A stretch of DNA of 64,000 nucleotides, from NCBI GenBank assembly GCA_016741995.1, contig JACVCO010000001.1, forward strand, positions 124,001 to 188,000, in the 5' to 3' direction. A program made the position numbers and the translations under genes. A model generated the notes under the pieces. The model did no database searches, was not told the DNA's origin, and saw only the letters and a list, made by a program, of their open reading frames with translations. This document shows positions 56,247-64,000 of this stretch, one piece after another (the stretch's first letter is position 1; every line of letters begins with the position of its first letter). Origin of the DNA: Hydrogenophaga sp. (lineage in GTDB: Bacteria; Pseudomonadota; Gammaproteobacteria; Burkholderiales; Burkholderiaceae_C).

Positions 56247-57284
56247 TCAGCGCGGCCCGTAGAGGCGCGCTTCCAGCCCGAGGTTGCGCACGGTCTCGGC
56301 CGCTTCCTGTGCTTCCTCGCGCGTCGAGAACGGCCCCACGCGCACACGCGTGAGCGAACCCCGGGCCGATTCCACCGGATCGCTCACCACCGGCAGGCCG
56401 GCGCCACGCAGGCGCTGGGCCGCGCGCTCGGCGTTGGCCGGGTCGCCAAAGATGCCCACGGCCACCCCGTGGCCACCCAGGCGGGTGCGGGGCTCGGCCG
56501 GTGGTGTCGGGTCGGCTGCGGGGGCGGCCGGTTCCGGCGTTGCCGAAGCGGGCTCCATCGGCGCCGCGGCGGGGGGCGCCGCGGTTTCACCACCGGGCGC
56601 GGGCGCTGGCGCGCTGTTGTCGGCCACCGCCGGGCTGGGTGCGGCGGTGGCCGCGGGGGCTACGGGGGCCGGGTCCGCAGGGCGTTCGCCCACCAGCGGT
56701 TCGGGCACCGGGGGCGGGTCGACAGGCGCCGGACCGAACGCACCGAAACGCCACGCGGCCAGCACCCCCAGCTCCAGCACAAGCACCAGCAACCACACGC
56801 GGCGCGCCGCCGAGGGGCTGGCGAGCAGTGCGCAGGCCTCCTGCACGGTGCGCGCGCGGCGCACCGCGGCCGTCATGCGGCGGCGCACGTCGGCGTGCAG
56901 CCAGGCGTCGCCCCACCACCCCGGCGCCGCCACGGCCACCACGGCGATCGCGGCCAGCAGGCCCCAGCGCACACCCGCCGGCATGCCGGGCCACAGCGTC
57001 GGCAACCACCACCACAAGGCCAGCGCCACGGCCAGGGCCAGCAGATACACCAGGGCTTCGCGCCAGAGGCGGCGGTACAGCAGCCAGTGCCAGCTCAGGG
57101 TGGCCGCGGCCAGGTTCCAGTGCGGGCGCGCGACGCCGAGTTCGTCGAAGCGCGCAAACACCGGCAGGTAGTGGGCCAGGCGCTCGCTGCCCAGCGCCGC
57201 GCGGTACAGCGCCTCGGTGGCGCTGGCCGCCTGGGGCTGGGCCTGGGTTCCCATGGCGGGCGCGGCGGGGGGCGTCTCGGTCAT
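56247..57284 (-). CDS. SPOR-domain membrane protein (DUF2628-like)
   Basis: Membrane protein of 345 residues; the start MTETPPAAPAMG at 57284. The N-terminal third contains a DUF2628-like region with hydrophobic helices (EALVYLLALAVALALWWWLP and GLLAAIAVVAVAA), followed by another membrane helix at RVWLLVLVLELGVLAAW. A long Pro/Ala-rich linker leads to a C-terminal SPOR domain (VAVGIFGDPANAERAAQRL). SPOR domains bind denuded peptidoglycan, so it may function in cell division. It is 19 bp downstream of ruvB on the same strand. Confidence 0.82.
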   Translation of the reverse strand: MTETPPAAPAMGTQAQPQAASATEALYRAALGSERLAHYLPVFARFDELGVARPHWNLAAATLSWHWLLYRRLWREALVYLLALAVALALWWWLPTLWPGMPAGVRWGLLAAIAVVAVAAPGWWGDAWLHADVRRRMTAAVRRARTVQEACALLASPSAARRVWLLVLVLELGVLAAWRFGAFGPAPVDPPPVPEPLVGERPADPAPVAPAATAAPSPAVADNSAPAPAPGGETAAPPAAAPMEPASATPEPAAPAADPTPPAEPRTRLGGHGVAVGIFGDPANAERAAQRLRGAGLPVVSDPVESARGSLTRVRVGPFSTREEAQEAAETVRNLGLEARLYGPR

Positions 57285-57303
57285 GGGCAGCGGCGGTGGG
57301 CGT

Positions 57304-58362
57304 TCAGGCGCCTTCGTTGAACAGCGTGCCGTCGCCCTGCGGCGGCACCACACCGAGGTGGCGGTAGGCCGCCAGCGTGGCGGTGCGCCCGCGCGGCGTG
57401 CGCTGCAGGTAGCCCTGCTGGATGAGGTAGGGCTCGATCACGTCCTCGATGGTGTCGCGCTCCTCGCCGATGCTGGCGGCGATGTTGTCCAGCCCCACCG
57501 GGCCGCCGTCGAAGCGGTGGATCACGGCCTCGAGCAGCTTGCGGTCCATCAGGTCGAAGCCCTGGGGGTCGACGTCGAGCATGGCCAGCGCGCGCCCGGC
57601 GATGTCTTGCGTGATGTGGCCGCCGCCCTTCACGTCGGCGTAGTCGCGCACACGGCGCAGCAGGCGGTTGGCGATGCGGGGCGTGCCGCGCGAGCGGCGC
57701 GCGATCTCGAAGGCGCCGTCGGGATCGATGGGCGCGTTGAGCAGCCCGGCACTGCGCTTGACGATGCGCGCGAGTTCATCGGCCGTGTAGAACTCCAGCC
57801 GCGCGACGATGCCGAAGCGGTCGCGCAGCGGGTTGGTGAGCATGCCCGCGCGCGTGGTGGCACCCACCAGCGTGAAGGGCTGCAGGTCGAGCTTGATGCT
57901 GCGCGCGGCCGGGCCCTCGCCGATCATGATGTCGATCTGGTAGTCCTCGAGCGCGGGGTAGAGGATCTCCTCCACCACCGGCGAGAGGCGGTGGATCTCG
58001 TCGATGAAGAGCACGTCGTTGGGCTCGAGGTTGGTCAGCAGCGCCGCCAGGTCTTTCGGCTTTTCCAGCACCGGCCCGCTGGTCTGGCGCAGGTTCACGC
58101 CGAGCTCCTGCGCAATGATGTGCGAGAGCGTGGTCTTGCCCAGGCCGGGCGGGCCGAACAACAGCACGTGGTCGAGCGCCTCGGCGCGCTTCTTGGCCGC
58201 GCCGATGAAGATCTCGAGCTGCTCGCGCACCTTCATCTGGCCCACGTACTCGTCGAGCAGCTTGGGGCGCAGCGCGCGCTCGATCGCTTCTTCCTTGGGC
58301 GACACGGTCACCGGCGAGATGACGCGCGGCGCAGGGGCGAAGTCGTCGGTCTGGATGCTCAT
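57304..58362 (-). CDS. ruvB: Holliday junction DNA helicase RuvB
   Basis: AAA+ branch-migration motor of 352 residues. Walker A is GPPGLGKTT at residues 70-78, and Walker B is LFIDEIHR at 118-125. The beta-hairpin and C-terminal winged helix ([20 protein letters not shown]) are present. It works with RuvA and RuvC in recombination and repair. It lies immediately after ruvA. Confidence 0.97.
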   Translation of the reverse strand: MSIQTDDFAPAPRVISPVTVSPKEEAIERALRPKLLDEYVGQMKVREQLEIFIGAAKKRAEALDHVLLFGPPGLGKTTLSHIIAQELGVNLRQTSGPVLEKPKDLAALLTNLEPNDVLFIDEIHRLSPVVEEILYPALEDYQIDIMIGEGPAARSIKLDLQPFTLVGATTRAGMLTNPLRDRFGIVARLEFYTADELARIVKRSAGLLNAPIDPDGAFEIARRSRGTPRIANRLLRRVRDYADVKGGGHITQDIAGRALAMLDVDPQGFDLMDRKLLEAVIHRFDGGPVGLDNIAASIGEERDTIEDVIEPYLIQQGYLQRTPRGRTATLAAYRHLGVVPPQGDGTLFNEGA

Positions 58363-58938
58363 TTATTTCGCCAGTGCTTTCAGCGCGAGCTTGATGCCAT
58401 CCGCCACGCCCACGTCGGCCGGCAGGGCCTTGAGCGCGGCGGCGGCGTCTTTCTCGTTGTAGCCCAGGGCCATCAGGGCCTGCTGGATGTCGGCCTGCGC
58501 GTCGCTGCGGGTGGCGCCCGCGGGCAGGCCGAGGTCCACCCCCAGCTTGCCCTTGAGCTCCAGCAGCAGCCGCTCGGCCGTCTTCTTGCCGATGCCGGGC
58601 ACCTTCACGATGCGGCCGGTTTCCTGGGTGCTGATGGCCTGGGCCAGGTCGGCCACCGACAGGCCCGAGAGCACGGCCAACGCGGTGCGCGGGCCCACAC
58701 CGCTGATCTTGATGAGTTGCCGGAAGGCGTCGCGCTCGCCGCTGGTGGCGAAGCCGTAGAGGATCTGCGCGTCCTCGCGCACCACGAAGTGGGTGAGCAG
58801 CGAGACCTGCTCGCCGCTGGCGGGCAGGTGGTAGAAGGTGCTCATGGGCACGTCCACCTCGTAGCCCACGCCATGGCAGTCCAGCAGGATCTGGGGCGGG
58901 TTCTTCTCCAGCAACGTACCGGTCAACTTGCCTATCAT
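58363..58938 (-). CDS. ruvA: Holliday junction DNA helicase RuvA
   Basis: DNA-binding partner of RuvB, 191 residues. It begins [20 protein letters not shown] (OB-fold) and has two helix-hairpin-helix motifs ([19 protein letters not shown] and [19 protein letters not shown]), ending in the RuvB-interacting domain. The last base of its stop is adjacent to the ruvB start. The start is 35 bp from the divergent phoH/ybeZ gene. Confidence 0.97.
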   Translation of the reverse strand: MIGKLTGTLLEKNPPQILLDCHGVGYEVDVPMSTFYHLPASGEQVSLLTHFVVREDAQILYGFATSGERDAFRQLIKISGVGPRTALAVLSGLSVADLAQAISTQETGRIVKVPGIGKKTAERLLLELKGKLGVDLGLPAGATRSDAQADIQQALMALGYNEKDAAAALKALPADVGVADGIKLALKALAK

Positions 58939-58972
58939 CGGTGTCCTTTTGGCGCCTTCCGGAATTATCGGC

Positions 58973-59959
58973 TTGATTCTCAGACACACCTTCAGCCCGC
59001 CCGACAACACCCGCATGACCCACCTGTGCGGCCCGCTCGACGCGCACATCCGCGCGATCGAGGCGGCACTGCAGGTGAAGGTGGCACACCGCTTCGAGCA
59101 GTTCCGCATCGAAGGCCCCAAGGCGAAAGCGCAGCAGGCATTGGAGGTGATCCAGGCCCTGTATGAAATGGCGCGCGGCCCGATCCCGCCCGAGCAGGTG
59201 CAGCTCATGCTCAGCGGCGACACCGCGCTGCAGGAGCCCGGCGATGGCGCGCTGGCCATGCAGACGCGCCGTGGCGAGGTGCGCGGGCGCACGGCCAACC
59301 AGGCGCGCTACCTGGAGAACATGGCCGCGCACGACATCACCTTCGGCATCGGCCCGGCGGGCACGGGCAAGACCTACCTGGCCGTGGCCTGTGCGGTGGA
59401 TTCGCTGGAACGCAGTGCGGTGCAGCGCATCGTGCTCACGCGCCCGGCGGTCGAGGCCGGCGAAAAGCTCGGTTTCCTGCCCGGCGACCTGGGCCAGAAG
59501 GTCGACCCCTACCTGCGCCCGCTGTACGACGCGCTGTACGACCTGATGGGTTTCGACAAGGTGCAGAAGGCCTTCGAGCGCCAGCAGATCGAGATCGCGC
59601 CGCTGGCCTTCATGCGCGGCCGCACCCTCAATCACGCCTTCGTCATCCTTGACGAAGCGCAGAACACCACGCCCGAGCAGATGAAGATGTTCCTCACGCG
59701 CATCGGCTTCGGCAGCAAGGCCGTGGTCACGGGCGACGTGAGCCAGATCGACCTGCCCCGCACGCAGCTGAGCGGGCTGATCGATGCCGAGCGCGTGCTC
59801 AAGCGTGTCAAGGGCATCGGCTTCACGCGCCTCACCAGCGCCGACGTGGTGCGCCACCCGCTGGTGGCGCGCATCGTCGATGCCTACGAGGCGCGCAGCC
59901 CATCGGACGACGAGGCCGCCCCGCCCGCGCGCCGCACCCGCCGCACCACCACCGACTGA
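58973..59959 (+). CDS. ybeZ: PhoH-family ATPase (YbeZ/PhoL)
   Basis: ATPase of 328 residues of the PhoH family, associated with ribosome quality control through YbeY. The P-loop GPAGTGKT is at residues 127-134 and the Walker [10 protein letters not shown] at 222-230. The TTG at 58973 ([10 protein letters not shown]) is the most natural start given family alignment; ATG upstream gives a non-conserved extension. The ybeZ-ybeY order is conserved in bacteria. Confidence 0.93.
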   Translation: MILRHTFSPPDNTRMTHLCGPLDAHIRAIEAALQVKVAHRFEQFRIEGPKAKAQQALEVIQALYEMARGPIPPEQVQLMLSGDTALQEPGDGALAMQTRRGEVRGRTANQARYLENMAAHDITFGIGPAGTGKTYLAVACAVDSLERSAVQRIVLTRPAVEAGEKLGFLPGDLGQKVDPYLRPLYDALYDLMGFDKVQKAFERQQIEIAPLAFMRGRTLNHAFVILDEAQNTTPEQMKMFLTRIGFGSKAVVTGDVSQIDLPRTQLSGLIDAERVLKRVKGIGFTRLTSADVVRHPLVARIVDAYEARSPSDDEAAPPARRTRRTTTD

Positions 59960-59970
59960 AGGGAACCCCG

Positions 59971-60369
59971 ATGCGCCCGTTGCTGCCCGCCCTGCTCGCC
60001 ATCGCCACCCTGGCCAGTGGCTGCCAGGTGCTGCACCCCAAGCCCCCCGCGCAGGGCGCGATCCAGGGCCCGGGCTACACCAGCGAGACCGTGCGCTACC
60101 GCTGCGATGGCGGCACCGCCATCGAGGTCGCCTACCTCGAATTCGGGCACGGCGAATCCTTCGCGGCGCTGCACCACCAGGGCCGCACGGCCCTGCTCAA
60201 GGCCCGCACCAGCGCCTCGGGCGTGCGCTACATCGCGCTCGACGAGCAACACAGCCTGCGCTGGAACACCCAGGGCGATGAGGGCTTCCTGAGCTTCCTT
60301 GCGGCCGACCACACGGCCCAGGAGCGCACGCTGCTCAACAACTGCAAGGCCGAGAAGGCGGCCAGCTGA
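59971..60369 (+). CDS. MliC-like lipoprotein (lysozyme inhibitor)
   Basis: Lipoprotein of 132 residues with a lipobox LASGC (Cys18). The C-terminal beta-barrel has [15 protein letters not shown] and [18 protein letters not shown], which match MliC/PliC, inhibitors of C-type lysozyme that sit in the outer membrane. An NNCK cysteine near the end may form a disulfide with the first. It lies between ybeZ and ybeY, an unusual insertion in this otherwise conserved pair. Confidence 0.75.
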   Translation: MRPLLPALLAIATLASGCQVLHPKPPAQGAIQGPGYTSETVRYRCDGGTAIEVAYLEFGHGESFAALHHQGRTALLKARTSASGVRYIALDEQHSLRWNTQGDEGFLSFLAADHTAQERTLLNNCKAEKAAS

Positions 60370-60824
60370 TGGCCCTGCCCGCACTCTCCCTGTCGCTGCA
60401 GTTCGCCCGCTTCGATGGCGTAGCCGAACACCGGGCCGCGCTGCCGCGCGCGTTCGTGGTGCGCTGCCTGCGCCGCGCGCTCGAACGCGACGCCGAACTC
60501 ACCGTGCGCATCGTCGACGCCGACGAAGGCCAGGCCCTCAACCGCGACTACCGCGGCCGCGACTACGCCACCAACGTGCTCACCTTCGACTACGCGGTGG
60601 AGCCCGTGGTGATGGCCGACCTGGTGCTGTGCGCGCCGGTGATCGCGGCCGAAGCGAAGAAGCTGAAGAAGCCACTGGCCGCGCACTACGCGCACCTGCT
60701 GGTGCACGGCGCACTGCACGCGCAAGGCTGGGACCATGAAACCAGCGAGGCCGATGCCGAGGCCATGGAGGCGCGCGAGACCGAGATCCTGGCGACGCTC
60801 GGCGAACCCGACCCTTACCGCTGA
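60369..60824 (+). CDS. ybeY: Endoribonuclease YbeY
   Basis: rRNA maturation and quality-control nuclease of 151 residues. The zinc-binding motif [15 protein letters not shown] has three His at positions 113, 117 and 123. Its ATG overlaps the stop of the preceding lipoprotein gene by 1 bp. It works with YbeZ in 16S rRNA 3'-end processing. Confidence 0.96.
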   Translation: MALPALSLSLQFARFDGVAEHRAALPRAFVVRCLRRALERDAELTVRIVDADEGQALNRDYRGRDYATNVLTFDYAVEPVVMADLVLCAPVIAAEAKKLKKPLAAHYAHLLVHGALHAQGWDHETSEADAEAMEARETEILATLGEPDPYR

Positions 60825-60825
60825 T

Positions 60826-61281
60826 TCACACGCCCATGCGCATGGGAATGGTCACCGGCCCGTCGTTGACCAGGTGCACCGCCATGTCGGCGCCGAAGCG
60901 GCCGGTGGCCACCTCGGGGTGCGCGGCGCGCGCCGCGGCCACGAACGCGTCGTAGAGGGTTTCACCCAGTGCGGGCGGCGCGGCGTTGGTGAAGCCGGGG
61001 CGGTTGCCGCCCGAGGTGTCGGCCGCCAGGGTGAACTGGCTCACGATGAGCAGGCCGCCACCCACGTCCTGCACGCTGCGGTTCATCTTGCCGGCCTCGT
61101 CCGCAAAGATGCGCAGCTTGAGGATCTTGTTCAGCAGCTTCAGGCCGATGGCTTCGGTGTCGGCGGGCTCGGCGCACACCAGCACCAGCAGGCCGGGGCC
61201 GATGGACCTCGGTGCCTCGCCCGCGGTTTCACCGGCGATCTCCACCCGGGCCTGGCTCACGCGTTGCAGTAGAGCGATCAC
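60826..61281 (-). CDS. dtd: D-aminoacyl-tRNA deacylase
   Basis: Enzyme of 151 residues that hydrolyses D-amino acids from tRNA. Motifs are [35 protein letters not shown], and the C-terminal [11 protein letters not shown]. It converges on ybeY with a 1-bp gap. It shares a 4-bp ATGA overlap with the CDF transporter upstream of it on the same strand. Confidence 0.96.
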   Translation of the reverse strand: MIALLQRVSQARVEIAGETAGEAPRSIGPGLLVLVCAEPADTEAIGLKLLNKILKLRIFADEAGKMNRSVQDVGGGLLIVSQFTLAADTSGGNRPGFTNAAPPALGETLYDAFVAAARAAHPEVATGRFGADMAVHLVNDGPVTIPMRMGV

Positions 61282-62189
61282 GTCGCATCCTTTTCTTCGA
61301 CAGACAGGGCTTCCACGTCGGTGGGCAGCAACTGGATGGTCACGCGCAGGCCGGGCACGGCCGCCATGAGCGCCTGCTCCACCTCGCCACGCAGCACGGC
61401 CGCACGGCCGAGCGACCAGCCCGCGGGCGCATGCATGTGCAGATCGGCAAAGCGGCGTTGGCCGGCCTTGCGCGTGGTGATGTGGTCGAAGCGCACGGCG
61501 TCGCGCGCGAAAGCCGCGAGCGTGCGCTCGATGGTGGATTGCAGTTCGGGGTCGAGCGCTTCGTCCATGAGGCCCTGGGCCGCGCGCCAGACCAGGCGTG
61601 TGCCCTCACGCAGGATGTTGAGCGCGACCAGGATGGCGATCGCCGGGTCGAGCCAGAGCCAGCCCGTGATGCCCACGAGCGCGATGCCCACCACCACACC
61701 GATCGAGGTCCAGACGTCGGTGAACAGGTGGCGCGCATCGCCTTCGAGCGCGATCGAGCGGTGCACGCGCGAGGCGCGCAGCATGACCCAGGCGAGCACG
61801 CCGTTGAACACGGAACTGAGGATGGACAACCACAGACCCAGCCCGACCTGCTCCAGCGGTTGGGGTGCCTGCAGGCGGCCGGCCGCGGCCCACACGATGG
61901 CGATGGCCGCGACCACGATGAGCACGCCCTCGAAACCCGAGGAGAAGTACTCGGCCTTGTGGTGGCCATAGGGGTGGTCGTCGTCGGCCGGGCGCGCGGC
62001 GATGGTGACCATGAGCAGGCCGAAGGTGGCGCCCGCAAGGTTCACGAGCGATTCGAGCGCATCGGACAACAGCCCCACGGACCCGGTGATCCACCAGGCC
62101 GCGGTCTTGAGCACGATGGTGACCAGCGCCACGGCGATCGACGCCTGCAGCAAGCGGCGCGGCGTGAGGCGTGCGAGCACATCGGTCAT
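61278..62189 (-). CDS. Cation diffusion facilitator family transporter
   Basis: Metal-proton antiporter of 303 residues with six membrane helices and a cytosolic C-terminal domain. In helix 2 the YiiP-type D45/D49 pair is replaced by Glu and Asn in ALESLVNL; helix 5 keeps H and D in [20 protein letters not shown] is the typical loop. The altered site suggests a different metal preference, such as iron or cobalt, but this is inference. The start at 62189 (MTDVLARL) has an alternative 9 bp upstream. Confidence 0.9.
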   Translation of the reverse strand: MTDVLARLTPRRLLQASIAVALVTIVLKTAAWWITGSVGLLSDALESLVNLAGATFGLLMVTIAARPADDDHPYGHHKAEYFSSGFEGVLIVVAAIAIVWAAAGRLQAPQPLEQVGLGLWLSILSSVFNGVLAWVMLRASRVHRSIALEGDARHLFTDVWTSIGVVVGIALVGITGWLWLDPAIAILVALNILREGTRLVWRAAQGLMDEALDPELQSTIERTLAAFARDAVRFDHITTRKAGQRRFADLHMHAPAGWSLGRAAVLRGEVEQALMAAVPGLRVTIQLLPTDVEALSVEEKDAT

Positions 62190-62230
62190 GCGCGGCATTG
62201 TCGCCGAGGGCCCGTGCCAGAATCGCCCGC

Positions 62231-63682
62231 ATGCGGCGCGCGTGGTGGTCCCGGTCGGGGTGGATCGCGGCAGGCCTGGGCCTGTCGCTGCTGGGCGCGT
62301 GGCTGATCGCGCAACGCGATCTCGACGCCCAGCGCGCCGCCTTCGAAACCGACGCGCGCATCGTGCACCGGCTGCTGAGCCAGCAGGTGGTGCAGCACGA
62401 CGCGGTGCTCGCCACGCTCGCGCTGCTCGAACCCGAACGCCTCGAAGCGCTGCCGCGCCTGAGCGCGATCTACCCGCGTCTGCTGCGCGTGCTCGCGCGC
62501 ACACCCGGCCAGGCCTGGCCCGAAGCGGCCCTGGCGCGCGCCGAAGCCGCGTCGCGCAGTGGCGGCCGCGCCGCCATGGCCGATGGGGACCTGGCCCAGG
62601 GCCACTACACGCTGGTGATGGGCGCGGGCGACAGCGCCTACGCGCTCGTGATCGCGCTCGACGGCCTGGTGCCCGCGGCCGACTGGCCCATGGACCGCGC
62701 CCGCAGCCCGGTGCACGTGGCGCTGCACTGGAACGGGCAGTCGCTCCCGCTGCAGCCGGGCCGCCCGCTCGCCCGAGGCTGGCGCTTCGATTTCGACAAG
62801 GTGGTGGCGGCCGAGAGCCAGCCCTTTCACGCCGTGGCCACCCGCTGGGTGGGCTGGGGTGAACTGCCCTGGCTGGCCATGCTGGGGTGGGTGGCGTTCG
62901 TGGTGGTCGCGCTCGCCGGCTGGCGGCACGCGCTGCGCCTGCGCGAGGCACGCCAGCGCGCCGAGGCCCTGCTGCGCCTGGGCCAGCTGGGCCGGCTCAA
63001 CGCCATGGGCGAATTCGCGGCCGGGCTGGCGCACGAACTCAACCAGCCGCTGACCGCGGTGCTGGCCAGCACGCAGGCCGCACAACGCCTGCTGGCCGAC
63101 GAGCCGCCCGCGCTGGCCACGGCGCAGGACGCCATGGGCCGCGCCGCCGCCCAGGCCCGCCGCGCCGCCGAGGTGCTGGGCCGCCTGCGCCGCGGCCTGG
63201 AGCCACCCGCCGACGCGACCCAGGCGCGCGCGACGCTGGACCTGGCCGCCTGCGTGCGCGACGCCCTGCACCTGCTGCAGCCCGAGATCGAACGGCGCGG
63301 CGTGGGCGTGCGCTGGCGCGCGAGCGAGCCCGTGGTGGTGCAGGCCGATCCGGTCGCGATCGATCAGATCGTGCACAACCTGATCGCGAACGCGCTGCAG
63401 GCCATGGACCGCCAGCCCGATGGCCCGCGCGAGTTGCTCCTGGCAGTGCGCCGCGAGGGCAACGACGCCGTGCTCGACGTGGCCGACACCGGCCCCGGCC
63501 TGCCACCCGAGGTGCTGCCGCGCGTCTTCGAGCCCTTCTTCAGCACGCGCGACGGCGGCCTCGGCCTGGGCCTCACGCTGAGCGAATCGCTCGCGCAGGC
63601 GCAGGGCGGGCACCTGAGCGCCGGGCCCGCGCCCGAGGGCGGCGCGCTGTTCTCGCTGCGCCTGCCGCGCCACACGCCATGA
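62231..63682 (+). CDS. Sensor histidine kinase
   Basis: Membrane sensor kinase of 483 residues. A periplasmic sensor domain is bounded by membrane helices at residues 11-27 and about 215-230. The dimerisation region has the phospho-acceptor His in LAHELNQPLTAV, and the ATPase domain has DTGPGLPPEVLPRVFEPFFS and GGLGLGLTLSES. The layout resembles kinases such as DctB/DctS or TodS-related. The signal is unknown. It overlaps the response regulator by 4 bp. Confidence 0.92.
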   Translation: MRRAWWSRSGWIAAGLGLSLLGAWLIAQRDLDAQRAAFETDARIVHRLLSQQVVQHDAVLATLALLEPERLEALPRLSAIYPRLLRVLARTPGQAWPEAALARAEAASRSGGRAAMADGDLAQGHYTLVMGAGDSAYALVIALDGLVPAADWPMDRARSPVHVALHWNGQSLPLQPGRPLARGWRFDFDKVVAAESQPFHAVATRWVGWGELPWLAMLGWVAFVVVALAGWRHALRLREARQRAEALLRLGQLGRLNAMGEFAAGLAHELNQPLTAVLASTQAAQRLLADEPPALATAQDAMGRAAAQARRAAEVLGRLRRGLEPPADATQARATLDLAACVRDALHLLQPEIERRGVGVRWRASEPVVVQADPVAIDQIVHNLIANALQAMDRQPDGPRELLLAVRREGNDAVLDVADTGPGLPPEVLPRVFEPFFSTRDGGLGLGLTLSESLAQAQGGHLSAGPAPEGGALFSLRLPRHTP

Positions 63683-64000
63683 ACCCGGTCGCCGACGACG
63701 CGCGCTCCCCCACCGTGCACCTCATCGACGACGACGAGGCGGTGCGCGACAGCCTCGCGCTGCTCATCGGCACCGTGGGCCTGCGCGTCGTGCCCTGGGC
63801 CGATCCACTGGCCTTTCTGCAGGGCTTCGATCGCGAAGGCATCGGCGCCATCGTGCTCGACGTGCGCATGCCCGGCATCAGTGGCCTGAGCGTGCTCGAC
63901 ACCTTGATCGCGCAGGGTGTGGACCAACCCGTGATCATGCTCACCGGCCACGGCACGGTGGAAATGTGCCGCCGCGCCTTCAAGGCCGGCGCCGCCGAGT
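63679..64000 (+). CDS. Response regulator (partial)
   Basis: Receiver domain of a two-component response regulator, cut by the right window edge after about 107 codons. The conserved acidic pair is in HLIDDDEAVRDSL, the phospho-acceptor Asp lies in IVLDVRMPGISG, and the threonine in LTGHG. The FixJ/NarL-like sequence suggests a LuxR-type output domain beyond the edge, but it is not visible. It is coupled to the upstream histidine kinase. Confidence 0.9.
   Translation, partial: MNPVADDARSPTVHLIDDDEAVRDSLALLIGTVGLRVVPWADPLAFLQGFDREGIGAIVLDVRMPGISGLSVLDTLIAQGVDQPVIMLTGHGTVEMCRRAFKAGAAE

Overview
The window is about 64 kb of very GC-rich, densely packed bacterial chromosome. Gene content, gene order and protein sequences point to a betaproteobacterium of the order Burkholderiales, probably a member of the Comamonadaceae such as Hydrogenophaga. 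Indicators are DUF4148, DUF2917 and DUF6279 proteins, the glmS/Lrp/DUF2726/glmU neighbourhood, TRAP and Liv transporters, and GntR-FCD, LysR and MarR regulators. This placement is inference from familiarity, because no rRNA gene is present. I see no tRNA, rRNA, CRISPR array, insertion sequence, prophage or plasmid gene. The sequence reads as ordinary chromosome: catabolic and transport operons in the first half, housekeeping genes in the second. Both ends cut through genes (livG on the left, a response regulator on the right).

Region 1 (1-5673): a leftward operon of a Rieske oxygenase and a Liv-type ABC importer, divergent from a MarR regulator and with a perfect palindrome between them. It looks like regulated uptake and oxidation of an aromatic acid. 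Region 2 (5662-11533): a leftward operon FAH-fold hydrolase / dctP / FAD-linked 2-hydroxyacid dehydrogenase / dctQ / dctM, divergent from a GntR regulator. Region 3 (11526-18102): a LysR/SDR divergent pair, a SRPBCC protein, a NIPSNAP/monooxygenase/ArsR operon, an ankyrin protein, a DUF4148 protein, an orphan F0 c-subunit-like gene coupled to an unknown gene, and DUF2200. Region 4 (18149-23823): an amino-sugar cluster with glmS, an Lrp regulator, DUF2726 and glmU, followed by a DUF6279 lipoprotein.

Region 5 (23891-28836): a GntR regulator translationally coupled to a polar amino-acid ABC importer, then an SLC13/ArsB-type permease. Region 6 (28964-33583): a TetR gene and an unusual metallo-beta-lactamase-fold protein, a TfoX-N protein, a DUF2917/LysR divergent pair and a DMT exporter. 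Region 7 (33590-39683): 5-FTHF cyclo-ligase, soluble lytic transglycosylase, an NDUFA9-like protein, a CsoR/FrmR-family repressor with altered ligands, GST, and CCA-adding enzyme. Region 8 (39790-44811): a tightly coupled osmotic-stress operon otsB / GH15 / otsA / mscS, followed by a 151-bp octanucleotide tandem repeat.

Region 9 (44888-52008): small unknown genes, glucokinase, DUF2905, a MidA/NDUFAF7-type methyltransferase, pteridine-reductase-like SDR, folB, a palindrome-controlled and possibly leaderless AAA ATPase coupled to ttcA, and a DUF4136 lipoprotein. Region 10 (52009-64000): hybrid histidine kinase, histidine phosphatase, D-threonine-aldolase-like enzyme, SPOR protein, ruvB-ruvA, ybeZ (phoH)-MliC-like lipoprotein-ybeY, dtd-CDF transporter, and a histidine kinase/response regulator pair.

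Neighbouring genes commonly overlap by 1-17 bp, and convergent pairs share 4-12 bp at their 3' ends. The most notable non-coding features are near-perfect or perfect palindromes at several regulator or operon starts (4908, 23891, 29978, 31574, 49198) and the repeat at 44661.
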